Numbered from the stretch's first letter, positions 11,403-24,000 are shown. The stretch: 64,000 nucleotides of DNA from Aquanectria penicillioides (GCA_003415625.1 PYIU01000005.1:3291001-3355000), one strand, 5' to 3'. A program made the numbers and translations. Notes: a model not told the origin generated them from the letters alone.

Positions 11403-12182
11403 TCATTTCCAAGACCTTGGGTTTCTCCTCAACAACCCCGAGTAAAACCAATTACCCATGGTGTACACGTCGTACACCGGCAGGTTGATTGCTTCTTGGA
11501 TCGCATCCCCATAAGGAGGCATGTTAGTGCATTCTAAAACTACTATAGCTACTTCAGGGTGCTGAGCAACAAAGGCTTTCGCTTCTTCCACCAGCTCCTG
11601 CTCTAGCAACTTGGCGTTGTAGGTTTCCCCACGAGCACAAATGCCTCTTAAGTGACTCTGATCGGAAACCCCCCATATTCTCACTCCTGCAGGATCAATA
11701 CCTAGCTCCAGGAGATGAGCATTTCCTAATCTTTTGCTGTCATACGTGAATACTCCAACAGCCTTGTCGGCTGGTAAGACCGCTGTCAGGCTAGGAACCT
11801 GGACCAAGGCTGACGTTGCGATAGGAATAGGTAGACGGGATGCAAGTCTGCAACGTAAATGTTAGAGTCGTTTATATGTCAAAGAAATACTGACGCCTTA
11901 TTTGTACCTTTTCTGAGCCATTGCAAGGAATCCACAGCTGGTTACGAGGCCGACAGCGCCCCTCTCTGAAAGTTTTAACCCCGCGGCCACAAAACGCTCA
12001 ATAAATGCATCGTCGTAGGCGGAATTAGTCACAATTTGTGATTCGGTAGTTCCGGCGACCTTTTCACGAATGAGTGGGAAATCCCATGTCTTCTCATTGA
12101 AAGGATCACCAGGAGGTCTGAAAATATTGACTTCCACTGCCAGAAAACCCAGTGGAGGGAGTGGTATTGCTTCACTAGTCAT
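11403..12182 (-). CDS. Asp/Glu/hydantoin racemase-superfamily protein
   Basis: Two exons on the minus strand, 11908-12182 and 11403-11847, joined at MAQKR / LASRLP by a 60-base GT-AG intron; 239 residues, the normal size for the superfamily. Two cysteines sit in the expected active-site contexts: VTSCGFLAMAQ in the first half and VLECTNMPPYGDAI in the second, followed by the family-typical LPVYDVYTMGNWF. Two-cysteine members racemise or isomerise small acids (aspartate, glutamate, hydantoins, maleate) without cofactors. The exact substrate is unknown. The start at 12182 (MTSEAIPLPPLGF) was chosen for length and homology style; the frame stays open to an ATG at 12242. Neighbours are an aldolase-family protein and a D-2-hydroxyacid dehydrogenase, suggesting handling of small hydroxy or amino acids. 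Confidence 0.8.
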
Positions 12183-12937
12183 TATTGGTGGTTTGCCTCC
12201 GTTGGTGATCCTAGCACAGCATCTAAATGGGAATCCTGGCAAAAACGGTCAAGTATCACGTAAATTAATGGCAAACCCCGATTTTCGCCGGAGCAGGCTA
12301 GGATTTTAAGCAGGCCAAATCCTTCAACGTGGCCGGACCTGTGTGATGACCCTGATAGATGAGGAGAGTGAAGCGATCCAAAGAACGAGCAAATAGCTAA
12401 TATATAGAAGGTAAGGGGGTAATACGTATAAGATTAATCTCTATCTTCTACAATTCTAGCTTATAAGCCTCATATTTATCGCCATTTCAATAAATTGCCG
12501 GTATCTCTCCTCCGCCATGCCGGTCACTAGCATATCCCGCTCCGTGGCACGTGACAACCTGTCTCTCCATCAAGATGATGCCTTATCTGGAGATGGAGAG
12601 GAGGCGGAGAGTAGCGACGTGGTTGTGGGGCTGGGCCAACGAATCACGGGAGAAGCCGATCTCTGGCTTCCATCGTGAAGGTTGCTCAGTTACATCGGGA
12701 GAAGCCGTGCATCTCCGTGGGGATGGCGATGCAACGACTCGGGAGCCAGGCCGTCAAATGATCACTGTTGAGATCGCGATGCGAGATGGCATTAGTCACC
12801 AGGCAAACGAACAACACCGGCCTCGGGAAGCTAAAGACCCGCCCACGTTACGAACAGAGAGCACATGATCTATGAAGACGTTCATTCCGCTTTGTTTGTT
12901 CCGCCTGCTGAACACATCCTCGTTCTAGACCGCAGCC
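12183..12937. promoter_or_regulatory. Divergent promoter region
   Basis: Spacer between the racemase-like gene (minus) and the hydroxyacid dehydrogenase gene (plus). It contains a near-duplicate GGGAGAAGCCG segment at about 12649 and 12691. No gene was recognised; the open frame at 12551-12868 has the look of random translation. Confidence 0.4.
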
Positions 12938-14045
12938 ATGTCTCCAAGCCGTCTAGAAGAAAGCGCCAAGAAGCCTCGCGTCGTGTGCCTTGGAGCGCCA
13001 AAGTACGTGGGTGCTGAATACCTCGAGGCCTTTGGCAAGCAGTTCGACTACGAAGTGCTTGAGGCTACGAACCGAGCCGAGACACAGCAACAGCTGCCCA
13101 AGTTGATTGCTCGCGGTGGGCCCATTGATGCATTCATCATTCGAATGGGCACGCCTCCTTACGAGCCTTTTGACGGAGACTTGCTCAAGGCCCTTGCTCC
13201 GAACTGCAGCATCATTACTTCAGCTTCGGCTGGCTACAATGAGTTTGACGTCGAGTGGATGAGCGAAAACGGCATCATCTTATGTAACTCTGTTGATGCA
13301 GTGGCTGAGGCCACGGCTGACATGGCTATGCTGCTCACTCTCTCTGTCTTGAGGAACGCTTTCACGGCAGAGCGTGTTGCCAGGTCAGGAAAATGGCGAG
13401 GAGAGCCGGGCTTGCTTCCCCCTGCTCGGGATCCGACTGGATTGGCCCTAGGCATCGTTGGCATGGGTGCCATTGGCAAGGTTAGCTTCACCGCTTCCAT
13501 TTTGTGAGGAGATCTCATTACTGACACATTGAGGAAAATAGTACCTTGCCAAGAAAGCTGCGGCCTTCAACATGAGAATCGCTTACCACAACCGCAACCA
13601 GCTTCCCAAAGAAGATGAGGAGGCTTACAATGCTACTTACTACTCCACTCTCAAGGAGCTTCTATCGACGGCTGATGTCGTCTCTGTTAACTGCCCCCTC
13701 AATGCCAACACTACCAATCTCATCAGTACCGAGGAATTCGCAGCTATGAAGGACGGCGTTTTCCTCGTCAATACTGCTCGAGGAGCTGTAATCGATGAAG
13801 CAGCTCTTAAAGTGGCTCTTCAATCTGGAAAGGTGGCCCGCGCTGGCTTGGATGTTTTGTGCAACGAGCCTAATGTGGACCCTTGGTTCTTTGAACAAGA
13901 ACATGTTATTGTGCAGCCCCATCTTGGAGGGCTAACGGACGTAGCATTCCAGAAAGCGGAGCGTGAATGTTTTGAGAATATTAGAGTATTCTTCGAGACA
14001 GGCAAGGCTAACAGCCCGGTCAACTTGGATAGGATCAAGAAATAG
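12938..14045 (+). CDS. NAD-dependent D-2-hydroxyacid dehydrogenase
   Basis: Two exons, 12938-13480 and 13542-14045, 348 residues; the 61-base intron falls just after the nucleotide-binding glycine motif (GIVGMGAIGK / YLAKKAAAF). The catalytic triad regions of the family are all present: the arginine in VNTARGAVIDE, the glutamate in LDVLCNEPNVDP, and the histidine in VQPHLGGLT. The family reversibly oxidises D-2-hydroxy acids to 2-oxo acids using NAD(H); members act on glycerate, lactate, hydroxyisocaproate or mandelate, and the substrate here is open. No targeting signal is visible. It is flanked by a racemase-family gene and a sugar-type transporter, in keeping with a small catabolic set. 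Confidence 0.9.
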
Positions 14046-14513
14046 TCATGCACATAGCATGGAATAGAATTAAAAAATCGCCTTTGGTAGCCTGTTAGCT
14101 ACGACTTACAAATTTCTGAGCATAGTTGGGAACCTTGACAGAATTTATTCCAGGATTCTTTCGCCAGCTACTTCACGCTTGACGCCTATTACAATAGTGT
14201 TGATGGGTTAAGAAACGTAGCTGAGCATCCTTGCCCATGAAGGCGGAAATTACGGTGTCAATATTTTCAATTTCTGCTTTCGTCATCAGTGATCTTACTA
14301 TATGGATATAACAGCCTGGCATGTGAGAAGGCAAAGAATGACGCAATAAACTGTTGTCGAATTAAATAGGCTACCTCAATAATAATTCTTTTCTATTATT
14401 TTGAATGACGTAGCAATTGGACTAAAAGAATGAAAGGATAACTGAACCGGGGGCTCAATCCAACTTCTGGCGCCAGTGGAGTGAAGTGGCGACACGGCGG
14501 GACCGATAGGGCC
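14046..14513. other. Short intergenic stretch between convergent genes
   Basis: It holds the 3' ends of the hydroxyacid dehydrogenase and transporter genes. Nothing else was recognised. Confidence 0.4.
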
Positions 14514-16357
14514 TCAAACTCTCTCAGTCGACCTGGATTTAGCATCGCATTCCTTCATGGATTCCTGTGCTAAGTCCTTGGGATCAATACTAGCACTAAT
14601 TAGAATTATGTCAGCTGAAATGCTCTCTCTTCTTCCTGCAGTGAAAGTGGCAACTCACTTTTCCTCGTCGACTCCACGGGCGTTGATGGTTGTAATTCGA
14701 GCCTTCTTGGCCTTGCCACGAATCTCCCACCAAGGGCCTTCAAAAAGTTGGTCGAAATGCTCGACGGGCAAGCCCGCAGTCTCAGGAACAGCTAGGAAAA
14801 CGTAGATGAGGGAAAGGAAGCACCAGGTGGCGAAGAAAATAAAGGCGCCCCAGTTGTTCATGCTGGACAAGATAGACGGGGTCGCTCGGCTGATACCAAA
14901 GTAGAAGAGCCAGTGGAAAGCTTGAGAAAGAGCGGAGCCGAATGATCGAATGCTGTTAGGCCACAACTCGGCACCGAAGACGTATGGCAAGACCAACAAG
15001 CCTATTGTTTACAGATTAGACATAACTAGGGGATAGTGATGATGAAATTGGAACTTGGACACTTACCAACAGCATAGCCAAATCCGTGGATGAAAATAGC
15101 AGCAATAGCGCCCTGCGAGGCTCCAGGGGAAACCGGTCCTTCTTGTCGATACTTGAGGTAGACACCAATGTAGATATCAGATATCATCTGGATCGTAATT
15201 CCGGTGAAGAGAGATTTGCGTCGTCCTAGGGCATCGATGAAGAAGAACGATGCAATAAGGGTGTAGAAGAACTTCGAAAGAGAGTACATGCCCGACAAGA
15301 AGAGGGAGTGGCCGTTCTTTCCGTCGATTCCGATCAAAGCCAGGATAGGCACCAGATAGCTGGTGACAGAGTTCGCGCCAGACAGCTGAGCCAGGGCGTA
15401 AGAGACGAAAGACTGGTTGAGACGTCGAAGATTGGATGGCACCAGGAAGGTTTCCCTGAGAAGAGCCTTGACTCCACCGTTAGCACCATACTTGGAATGT
15501 TCATCCTCGATTTGAGAGCGAATATCCGAGAGTTCGCTGGCGACACGAGGGTGGTCTCGAGGTAACCCTCGGAGAGCAACAAGAGTTTCTACCGCTTCTT
15601 CTTCGCGTCCAACGAGCATCAGCCATCGGGGAGATTCTCTAGCGAAGAAGCTGGCGATAATCACCAACAGGCAAACAATGGTCGGGGTAAAGAAAACGAC
15701 TTGATACTGCAGATGCGACGCGGCAATATGGAGATAGGAGGCGTAAACGGTCAGGGTGCTGATGGTCAAACTAAGCAGCATCACAACACTAAACCAGACA
15801 GTGAGAAGTCCCCGGATTTCTGTAGGGGCAATTTCGACGAGAGACATGGGTCCGGTTACTGTGAGGGGCCCAAGTCCGAGTCCTGAGACAAATCGAGCAG
15901 TATAGAGAGCACCAAGGTGTCCGTTCGCGAACGTGGCGATGAGTTGGCCAATGATCCAGATGGAAAAGTATAGGCGGAGAGACCACAATCTACCAATGCG
16001 ATCATTGATGAAAAATGAAAGTCCAGAGCCCACACCGGCAGTTAGATAGACAAAAGAGACGAAGTTCGCAACCTCCTTGGGATTCGTAGCAGATGCAATC
16101 CCAAATGCCTTGGAGAAACCCGGCAGTGATGGAACCACGGAGCTTGAACCTTGATCCCATGCTGATAAAGAACAAGAAGTTAGTTTCAAACACCAATAAG
16201 GGCAAGCCGCCAACTTACTGATACACCATCCTGACATGGCAAACACTGCGGCAGTGCCGAGCAGCGTCGGGTTGAAGATTACTTCGCGAGGCGATTCCCG
16301 AATCGTCCACACATATTTGGCGAGGGTCGAATCGCCGAGAAGGGTTCTAACTCCCAT
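14514..16357 (-). CDS. MFS sugar-type transporter
   Basis: Four exons (16219-16357, 15067-16161, 14659-15001, 14514-14595), 552 residues, all introns GT-AG. The last 82-base exon is needed because the preceding reading frame ends at a strong GTGAGT donor; it adds a hydrophilic tail ending in AKSRSTERV. Membrane segments alternate along the whole length. Sugar-porter signatures include RFVSGLGLGPLTVTGPMSLVEIAP, the RESPRWLML loop after the sixth helix, IDALGRRKSLFTG, and the VPETAGLPVE motif after the last helix. Such proteins are proton symporters or facilitators of the plasma membrane for sugars and related polyols or acids. The substrate cannot be assigned. The coding strand converges with the hydroxyacid dehydrogenase. 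Confidence 0.9.
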
Positions 16358-17070
16358 TTTGAAGTATTTACTTGAGACGAAAAAATCTTGGTTTGGCGCA
16401 ATGTAGAATTTTCGAAGGGGCGCCCTATGTCCTGTGTGGCAACGGTGATGCGTCTATAGAGGACTCAACGAAGCTCCTCGATTTTTATCAAGGCAGCGCA
16501 GGGTCCTGGAGATGAATATATTCACCCTCCGACTTGGCTTGGTATCTCCCTGGCGCTCATTGGACTTGTCTTGGAAGATTGCAGTGCATGGTCGCGTGGT
16601 TCGCGGTGCGGTGTGCAGTATGCGCAATCGTTATCTGGAGAAACACCGGATTCGCTATCTTCCCCCCCATAGAATCCCTAACCCTTACTCGTGGTATCAG
16701 TGGAATTGTGCCAGACTGGATTCCTCCGAGTCTAATCCATGATTGGTGTGGGTCCTGTCTAGAGAGCATTCGGTGGAATCCAAGCGACATTTAGGTCATG
16801 CCATTAAGTCTGGATCCAGGGTAGCGCAGTCATTGCTGGGAGATGATTATGATTAGCATTAGCATGAGTTAGTCATGCCAATTGAACCAAACCTAGCGCC
16901 GTCTTTGCGAGCGTCGGCCCTTGCCGGACTTACATCGTCTCATCAACGACGATAGCATCAATCCCTTGTATCACTACTTATCCCATTGACCAGCAGTCTC
17001 CTCTCTGGATCATAAAAATCAATTTTGCGCAGCTGGCAAGTTGTGTTCGCACTAACCCAATCACGACACC
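16358..17070. promoter_or_regulatory. Divergent promoter region
   Basis: Lies between the transporter (minus) and the flavin oxidase (plus). No coding sequence or clear binding site was recognised. Confidence 0.4.
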
Positions 17071-18585
17071 ATGGCTCAAGGCCCAGCCAAAACCGACCCA
17101 ATTGTCATTGTGGGCGCGGGCATATTTGGCCTCAGCACCGCTTTGCATCTCGCAAGACGCGGTTTTCAATCCGTTAAAGTCTTTGACCGCCATGAGTATG
17201 ACGAGCGCCTGTACTCCTACCAGGAGGGCTGCGACGCCGCCTCAGCAGGTAAGCACATCATGAGCTTCGATCGAGCAGAATACACCTTCTGACGAAACAT
17301 TTTTACAGATTTAAACAAGATTATCCGTTCGGCATATGGCTCTCAAACCGAGTATCAGGAACTATCATTTGAAGCAATTGAGCATTGGCATGCATGGAAT
17401 GAGGAGTTGGCCGGTGGAAATGTACCCCCAGGCATGACTCCCTCGGACTGCGTTTTCCGCAACAACGGGGCCATTTCGATCAATTCTGGCGACGATCTGC
17501 CCTCGTTTGAGCAAGCCACTATCGAGGCCATGACAAAACTTGGGCATGGACACACTCAACTCACTACAACAGATCCCGTCCATGTCAAATTCGCGGAAAA
17601 TCTCGGCTTTAACCTTGACCAGTTCCGGGCCAAGTCCCGGAGACACGCAACAGTCGGAGTCCTTGATACAAGCGGTGGATACGCCGTAGCCGATAAGGCA
17701 TGCCGGTTCGCCCTTCACAAAGCTCGCAGTTATGGGGCTAACTTTGTTTTTGGACCAACCGCGGGCTCTTTTGAGTCATATGTTTACGAGGGGAACACCG
17801 TTGCTGGAATCCGCACCAAGGATGGCAAAGTCCACGCTGCCAAGTTGACTATTATGGCATGCGGCCCATATACACCCATTCTTGTTACCGAACTTGATGG
17901 CCTCGCTGAGGCGACTGCAGGGTCTGTGGCGGTATTTCGGATTCCTAAGACATCGCCATTGTTTAATCGCCTCTCACCTGAGAATTTCCCAATCTGGATG
18001 TATAACATGCGAAGGGGAGCAGATGGCGGTCTCTATGGATTTTCTATTGATGACGAGGGTCATTTTAAAATCGGATACAGAGGGATCAAGTACACAAACC
18101 CCCAGGTCCAGGCGGATGGCAAAGAACGCAGTGTTCCTATCACTCGATACACAGAAGGGGATAGGATTACCCAGATTCCAACAAAGGCTATGAACACCAT
18201 TGGTTCGTTTGTCGCAAAATACGTGCCGGAGATAATAGAGGAAGGTCACGATGTCTCATTTACCAGGATGTGTTGGTACACGGATACGTTCGATAACCAT
18301 TTCGTAATCGATCGCGTACCACAGCAGCCCGGCCTGATGGTTGCTACTGGAGGAAGCGGACACGCTTTCAAGTACTTGCCTAACATTGGCAACTGGGTAG
18401 CCGACATTGTTGAGGGGGTGAACTTGGATCGACCAGCCATCAAAGCCTGGAAGTGGAGAGAGCAAGGAGATAGCAAGCCGATAAATGTGCTGATGGAGGG
18501 CAAGAAAAGTCCACGTGCTCTCCAGAACGTAACACTAACAAGCCAACTTTATGCGCGGTCGTCAAAAAGGAACGCCCTTTTGTAA
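17071..18585 (+). CDS. FAD-dependent oxidase, sarcosine/L-pipecolate oxidase family
   Basis: Two exons, 17071-17248 and 17309-18585, 484 residues. The N-terminus is the FAD-binding Rossmann motif IVIVGAGIFGLSTALHLA. The C-terminal region CWYTDTFDNHFVID and the following LMVATGGSGHAFKYLPNIG are typical of the monomeric sarcosine oxidase/pipecolate oxidase/fructosyl-amine oxidase group; the cysteine in C-W-Y-T occupies the position that binds FAD covalently in this group. The reaction would be oxidation of a secondary amine amino acid to an imine with release of H2O2. Among fungal relatives L-pipecolate and saccharopine oxidases look closest by eye, but I cannot separate them without alignment. 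No C-terminal SKL peroxisomal signal is present (ends NALL). Together with the 2-oxoadipate dioxygenase-like gene it suggests lysine/pipecolate breakdown (inference). Confidence 0.85.
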
Positions 18586-19334
18586 ACAGACACGAGTAAA
18601 TACTGGCGGAGGACAGGTTGTGTTGCCCCTATTAGTGTTTAGGCTTGTCGTTACCGTCGATCCGTGCCAATAATGAAGTTGTCGCTATAAGTACGTAGTT
18701 AGATTGATCGTGCACTATTAGTCTGACCTAATTTAGCCAGCTGCACACACTTAACCAGTATAAGAGTGGCGTGGCGCAGAGTCGAAAGGTCCTGTTTGAG
18801 TGAAGGCTGACTTGACTGATCGCTTCTTGGAAACATGTATGTCATTTTTTGCAAACCACGACAATGCCCTCTCATATTTCTGTAATGTATAGTTAATCCT
18901 TTTCAGGGATTAAAATTAAAACGGTGTTACACATTACAATCAGGCGCGACAAATTTCCTCAATCACGAGTGTGTTCTGGATGGACAAAACTTACCCTACC
19001 CCAACGACGATCCTCGTAACTCCTGAGAGCGTTCTCCGTGAACCTCAACCTATAATAGTTCGATAAAAGCAATTGCTTTTATTTTACGCACAAGGCTTTA
19101 GAGGAATGTTTTTATATTGAATGTAATCCCCTTTTGTCGTTATTGGCAAATTTTGCTTGTGACAATCCCGAAAGAGTGCCAAATCTCGAATCAGCGACGG
19201 GCTTTGAACTGATCTATTTTCTACCAAAGTCCCTACTCAACAACGGGTATTTATCTCTCGTCCCATAAATAAAGTACACGATTTTAGAAACCCCTTTTTA
19301 AGGAACGTAGTCATTTTGGGGATTGGGATTTGAG
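18586..19334. other. Intergenic, no gene recognised
   Basis: Region between two convergent genes, rich in A+T. No open frame with a recognisable product was seen. Confidence 0.4.
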
Positions 19335-21020
19335 CTAAGGCCGCCGAACCCCTAGTTGCATCATGTCCCAGCAGACTAGTTGATGTTAGTACCGAGTCTT
19401 ATATTTTCCATGCATCATGTTACTTACTAGTCCAAGCAAGATCATCACCAAAGAATCTCTGCATTACCCGAGGACCTGAAATCACGCCGCTCCCTGGCCT
19501 GCACGCGACGGCATCCTTACCAACGGCTAGGGCAATCATTGGAGGGATCTCCTCCAGTTGTTGAAAGTTGGGCTCTTTACCAAGGCGCTGCTGCAATATT
19601 CTTTGATGGATATTTTGTGCGATCATTTGCCCCGTGTGCAAAGCCCCACCACATCGCTTGATGCCCGACCACTTCTTTACGTCGCCTGCTGAATAATGGT
19701 ACTCGTTATTGGTTGTACCAGGCTGGAAATTGAGACTAGGATCTGTCAGACGGTGAACTTGAAGGAGCTGAGGGAGTGCTTACTTTGGCAGGATCTTAAC
19801 ATAGCCCTCAGAGTCAACCGCGGAAGATGGGAGGAAGCTTGTGGAGGGTACACTCTTGGAAATCGCTTTGATCACCTTGCTGGTAACCATTTTATGGCCG
19901 TTGGTGAACTCAACGTCGAATTTCTTGCCTCCTTCGGAAGACTCGACCTCGTTTACCGTACTCAAGCGGTGGTTCATTAGGAGCTCAACTCCAGCTTCCT
20001 TTAGCATTTCTGCAGCCTTCTCTTTAATGTCATTCGGCAGTGGCTCGGAAGAAAGGAGCTTATCGCGGGAATGGACCAGAGTCACCTTGAGCTCTGGCTT
20101 CGCGACCTTAAGCTCTGCTGCCATTTCTATCCCCACAGCACCGCCACCGACAACTATGACACCATCTGGGGCATTTTCCAGAGACTTGACATGTTCTCCT
20201 ACCTCGCGCAAGTACTCTTCTCGTGTCAACGATTGAGGTACGACAGGCCACACACGCCGCAGTCCCGAGGCTGTGACAAGAAAGTCATAATGGTGGAGGT
20301 TGGGTTCCTTTGTAGTGTTATCAACAACAGTAGCTGTCTTCGATGTACAGTCTACATTTGACACACTTCCATGAATGAATTTCAGGCTAGGATGTTGCAG
20401 CCCGGGAATGTCTTGGAATGTGACCCAGCATTTCTCCGCATACTTGGTGTCCGCAAGTGCAAGCGGTGATCCAATTAGGTGGTCAAGAGCAAAAGTTAGT
20501 ATGAAGGCAGTTATGGTAGGAGACACAAGCCAATAGGGTAATAGTGAGGGTTCGGCTTACAGAATCCGTCACGCTCATCAACAACGGTGATGTCAACATC
20601 ACACGTTGGTAAATTCGGGTGATGCACATAAGGCTCTTCGCTTTGGCGTGGCTGAAGCCCTTGGCTAAGATCGATCAAGTTGAGGGCAGTGGAAAGACCG
20701 GCATAGGAGCCGCCCACAACCAAGACCTTGGTCGCGCGGGATGGTTCGGAGGAGGGGCTCATTCTGGAAATGGTGGACGTGGAGAATGCAGCCGATGGAT
20801 GGTTACGGTAGCCCTGGGCAACAATGGCTGGACGGGAATAGGAAGAATGGTGGTCCGATGTAGCAGAAGGGGAACAGAACCTTTGACCTGCAAGAATAAA
20901 TGTGCGCTTGGTTACGCGAGGTGTGACGAGCGTAGGGATGCTTGCGGTGATGGCGGATGGTTTAATACTTGACGCATGCCCCAGAAGAGAACAGCCCCTA
21001 GGGATTCGGCAGCCGAACAT
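19335..21020 (-). CDS. AIF-like (AMID/NDH-2 type) FAD oxidoreductase, probably mitochondrial
   Basis: Four exons (20561-21020, 19784-20483, 19428-19735, 19335-19375) give 502 residues. The first ~80 residues are rich in Ser, Arg and Ala with few acids, like a mitochondrial presequence. Then come the FAD motif VLVVGGSYAGLSTAL, a second NAD(P)H-binding motif VIVVGGGAVGIEMAAEL, and the late FAD site YSAGDVKKWSGIKRCGGAL. The family transfers electrons from NAD(P)H to quinone or other acceptors and includes apoptosis-inducing factor 2. Introns 2 and 3 are GT-AG. Intron 1 (20484-20560) starts GTAAGC and has a TACTAAC branch site, but the only junction that keeps the reading frame (GF/YHLIGSPLALAD) ends in TTG, not AG. 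It is therefore either a rare GT-TG intron or a damaged splice site. The last 41-base exon supplies ICWDMMQLG, which fits the family. Confidence 0.75.
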
Positions 21021-24000
21021 GAGGAATGAGTTAAATTATTTTAAGTGGGTAAATGAAAGCGATTACGAACACAAATCTCGGAAAAGATAAGGGAGAAGCT
21101 CTTCAAAGACCGGAGGTTCAGTGATCCGAGCAACGCGTGATTCTGCAGTTTGGAAGATTGAGCGAGTTCTACGACTCATATATATGCAGGTCAAAACTGG
21201 GGCCATTTATCTGATCTCCACTAAGCACTGCCCGCGACTTCCGACGGGATGGGACCTAGTATGAAACTGGACATGGATTGAATCTTCTTGATTCGCGTCA
21301 ATGTATTTCGCAAAGAAACCAGCCCCTTTGGCGCGTAGATGTCATCGGCATTTGGATAGACCGACAGACGCTGAACCGGAGGCTCATCAAATATCGCTTG
21401 AAAGCGCCAAAACTAGCAAATTAAATGCAAGGATACTTGTTAGTTGTGGGGTCAGGAAGCCAGGTGCCTTGGAACAACGGAGATAAGAGGACGGTGATGG
21501 CAGACTCTTATTTCCTTCGCGATTGATAAGAAAGCCAGTGGGAACAGGCCGTTGAGCGGATTTCGCGGGCCTCGGCCGAGGGCAATTGACCGAACCGAGA
21601 TGAATTCGCCGCAGCCACATGCGTCCATAACTCGGAAAAAGTTTCAATAGCCAATTGTACCTTGAGGTTCGAAAAGGAGAGTTGACGCATACGCCAGGGG
21701 TCTCGGAGCCCGAGCTGGACGCTGACGAACGCTTCCCAGTTTACCAAGAAACGCCTTCACGGGCTGTCGGAATGTCGATAATACATCAAATTTTTAATTA
21801 TCTAGCGATCTTTGGGGCCATGAATTGATCCAACCATTATCTGGATGACCCTGCTCTCATACGTCGACTATGAGATGAGAAACAGGCGTCTGAGACACGA
21901 AACGCTACTTGATTGACCAAGACAAGGTCATGCTCTCATTGGAATGTAGTGAGTGAATTTCCAAGGACTGCGACTAAGTGTGTCCACCAAAGCATTATCG
22001 GTGTCGGAAACTGGGCAATCACCTTTCGTCATCAAGTTTCACCTTTATGTATCAACATTGAGTGTTTAACCTCAGCATATTGCCCATATCCGCAGCGTAA
22101 ATTATACCACCGAACTTGTCTCAAACCTAGTTTGTCCCAAAGAGCGGCGCGCAAAGTAGGGCTTGGCCAGCCTATGCAAAGTTGGTCGTCAACCAGGCCA
22201 AAAAATCTTGGAGACTCAATTGACTTACAAGCGAAGCCACACAGCATCGAGCCTGTCGTCCCTCTTTAACGCAACCGTCTCTAAATGTAAGAACATCGGT
22301 ATGAGAAATAGCTGTTCATACCCATCAGCGATCTTATCAAAGGCTTTGGAACCATATTGACCTACAAGCCTTGCAGTCTATGGCTATAACGCCCAAAACG
22401 TCTGAACCACAGCACTGAGGGTTGGCAAAAAGAACTTGTGGGCAGACGGGGCCGACGCGGGCAGAAAGACTGGGAGCACGATTGTCTCGGGTTTTGATAT
22501 CGACCTGAGTAGGAAGGCTCATAACAGAAGAAAGGAGGGTTAATGAGAGTATGAAACTTCATTTTGCCCAATAGTGTCGATTATTCAATGGCGTTGATAT
22601 AAATGATGAATGTAGTCAGAGATCTGGTCTCGGAGGAGGATCGAACAACCATAATTATAACCTGACATAAACTAGGCCGTGGGTGCCGACTAATAAGATC
22701 TAGTAGCATTAGCCATTTCATTGCGCTTTCACCCATTCTGGCACATTAGGTATCATGGTTTTGAGTTGGGGTATGACACCACAGGCATTACTAGTACCGC
22801 CGTGGCAATTGGCTATCGTTGCAACCTTGGACAGCCCCGAAGCTTTGGATACATGCCCATACCTACCTTCGTTAACATTTACAATATTATTCTTGGGTGT
22901 AATAACACATTCCCGAAAGCTTTGATCCTGGTTCCAAAACGGTATTGTTTAAGTGAGTAAACACCAACCGATCGGATGGTCAAGACTGATAGAAACCTTC
23001 ATTTCCCAGATAGAATTCGTCTTCCCGGACTACCCGAGATCGACCGTCCTCGCCCTTGTATTTAGCTTCAGCAGCCGGTTGATGGACTGGATACGCTTCA
23101 ATGAAAGATTTAACACCAAAGTTGGACAAATTCGAGATGGCCATTTTAAGCTGAAACAAATAAATGGCGTCCCAAGTGGAATAGTTTTGAAGGCAGATCA
23201 ATGTAAACGCACACCCACCGAACAAATAAGTAAAGATCGACGCCGAATGTGCCACAGTACTGTGACCGTGACCATATGTACCTCAACGATGCGAAATTGA
23301 CTCGGCCAAGTCCAACTTTTCACTGCACTCGGTCATCATGGGACTAGTCAGTAGTAGCTAGGTGAAACTCTGAGATCGAATCTTGAATTGTTCTAATTAG
23401 TACTAGCGCAAGCTGCTACGCTATTACTGCTCATGAGGCAGTTTAACCCATGTTGTGGAGTTTCCCAACCCGTTTGCCTCCTCTTACATCTCGCTGCACT
23501 CAAGCAGCATGGTTCAGACAACAGGAAGGCTCTCCAATTATATTCCCTAGGAAGTGAGCGCGGTATTAATCGTTAGCCACGGCGCACAACTTGGAAAGAG
23601 GCTGGAGCTGTAAACCGTCTGACTACAACGGTTGAAAACTCTTTTCTCCACCCGTTAGTTCCAACCACAAAGCTGTCCATCTACTCTCGGCTATCATTTT
23701 GCTAAATGCGTGATCTTTATAACACCCATTCCACTAGGAATTTTCAGGTTTTTGTAACTGTGGTCACAAATTTCAAGTTTTCACAAGTTCAATGAAAGTG
23801 AAGAGGAAAGAATGAGGCCATCAAATAGATATGCGAGGGGTATTGGCGATATTTTTCTGAGCGCTACTAGAATAATGAACGATGCTTTCTCGACCGCTGA
23901 AAGAATTGCATTCGTCAACATCCTAGAAGCAATGGCATCCGAATCTCTCGCTGTTTAGTTAACTAAGTTAAATATGAGCACATGACGCATTGGCTGATGT

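Noticed and set aside
12551..12868. Small coding gene before the hydroxyacid dehydrogenase
   Set aside because: The translation looks random and the frame lies in the expected promoter.
22621..22690. tRNA gene on the minus strand (GTTCGATCC B-box-like)
   Set aside because: There is no proper GGTTCGANNCC box, no A box at the right distance and no acceptor stem.
22980..23255. Minus-strand gene in the gene-poor block
   Set aside because: One patch looks protein-like, but there is no family match, no plausible exon partner and no good start context.
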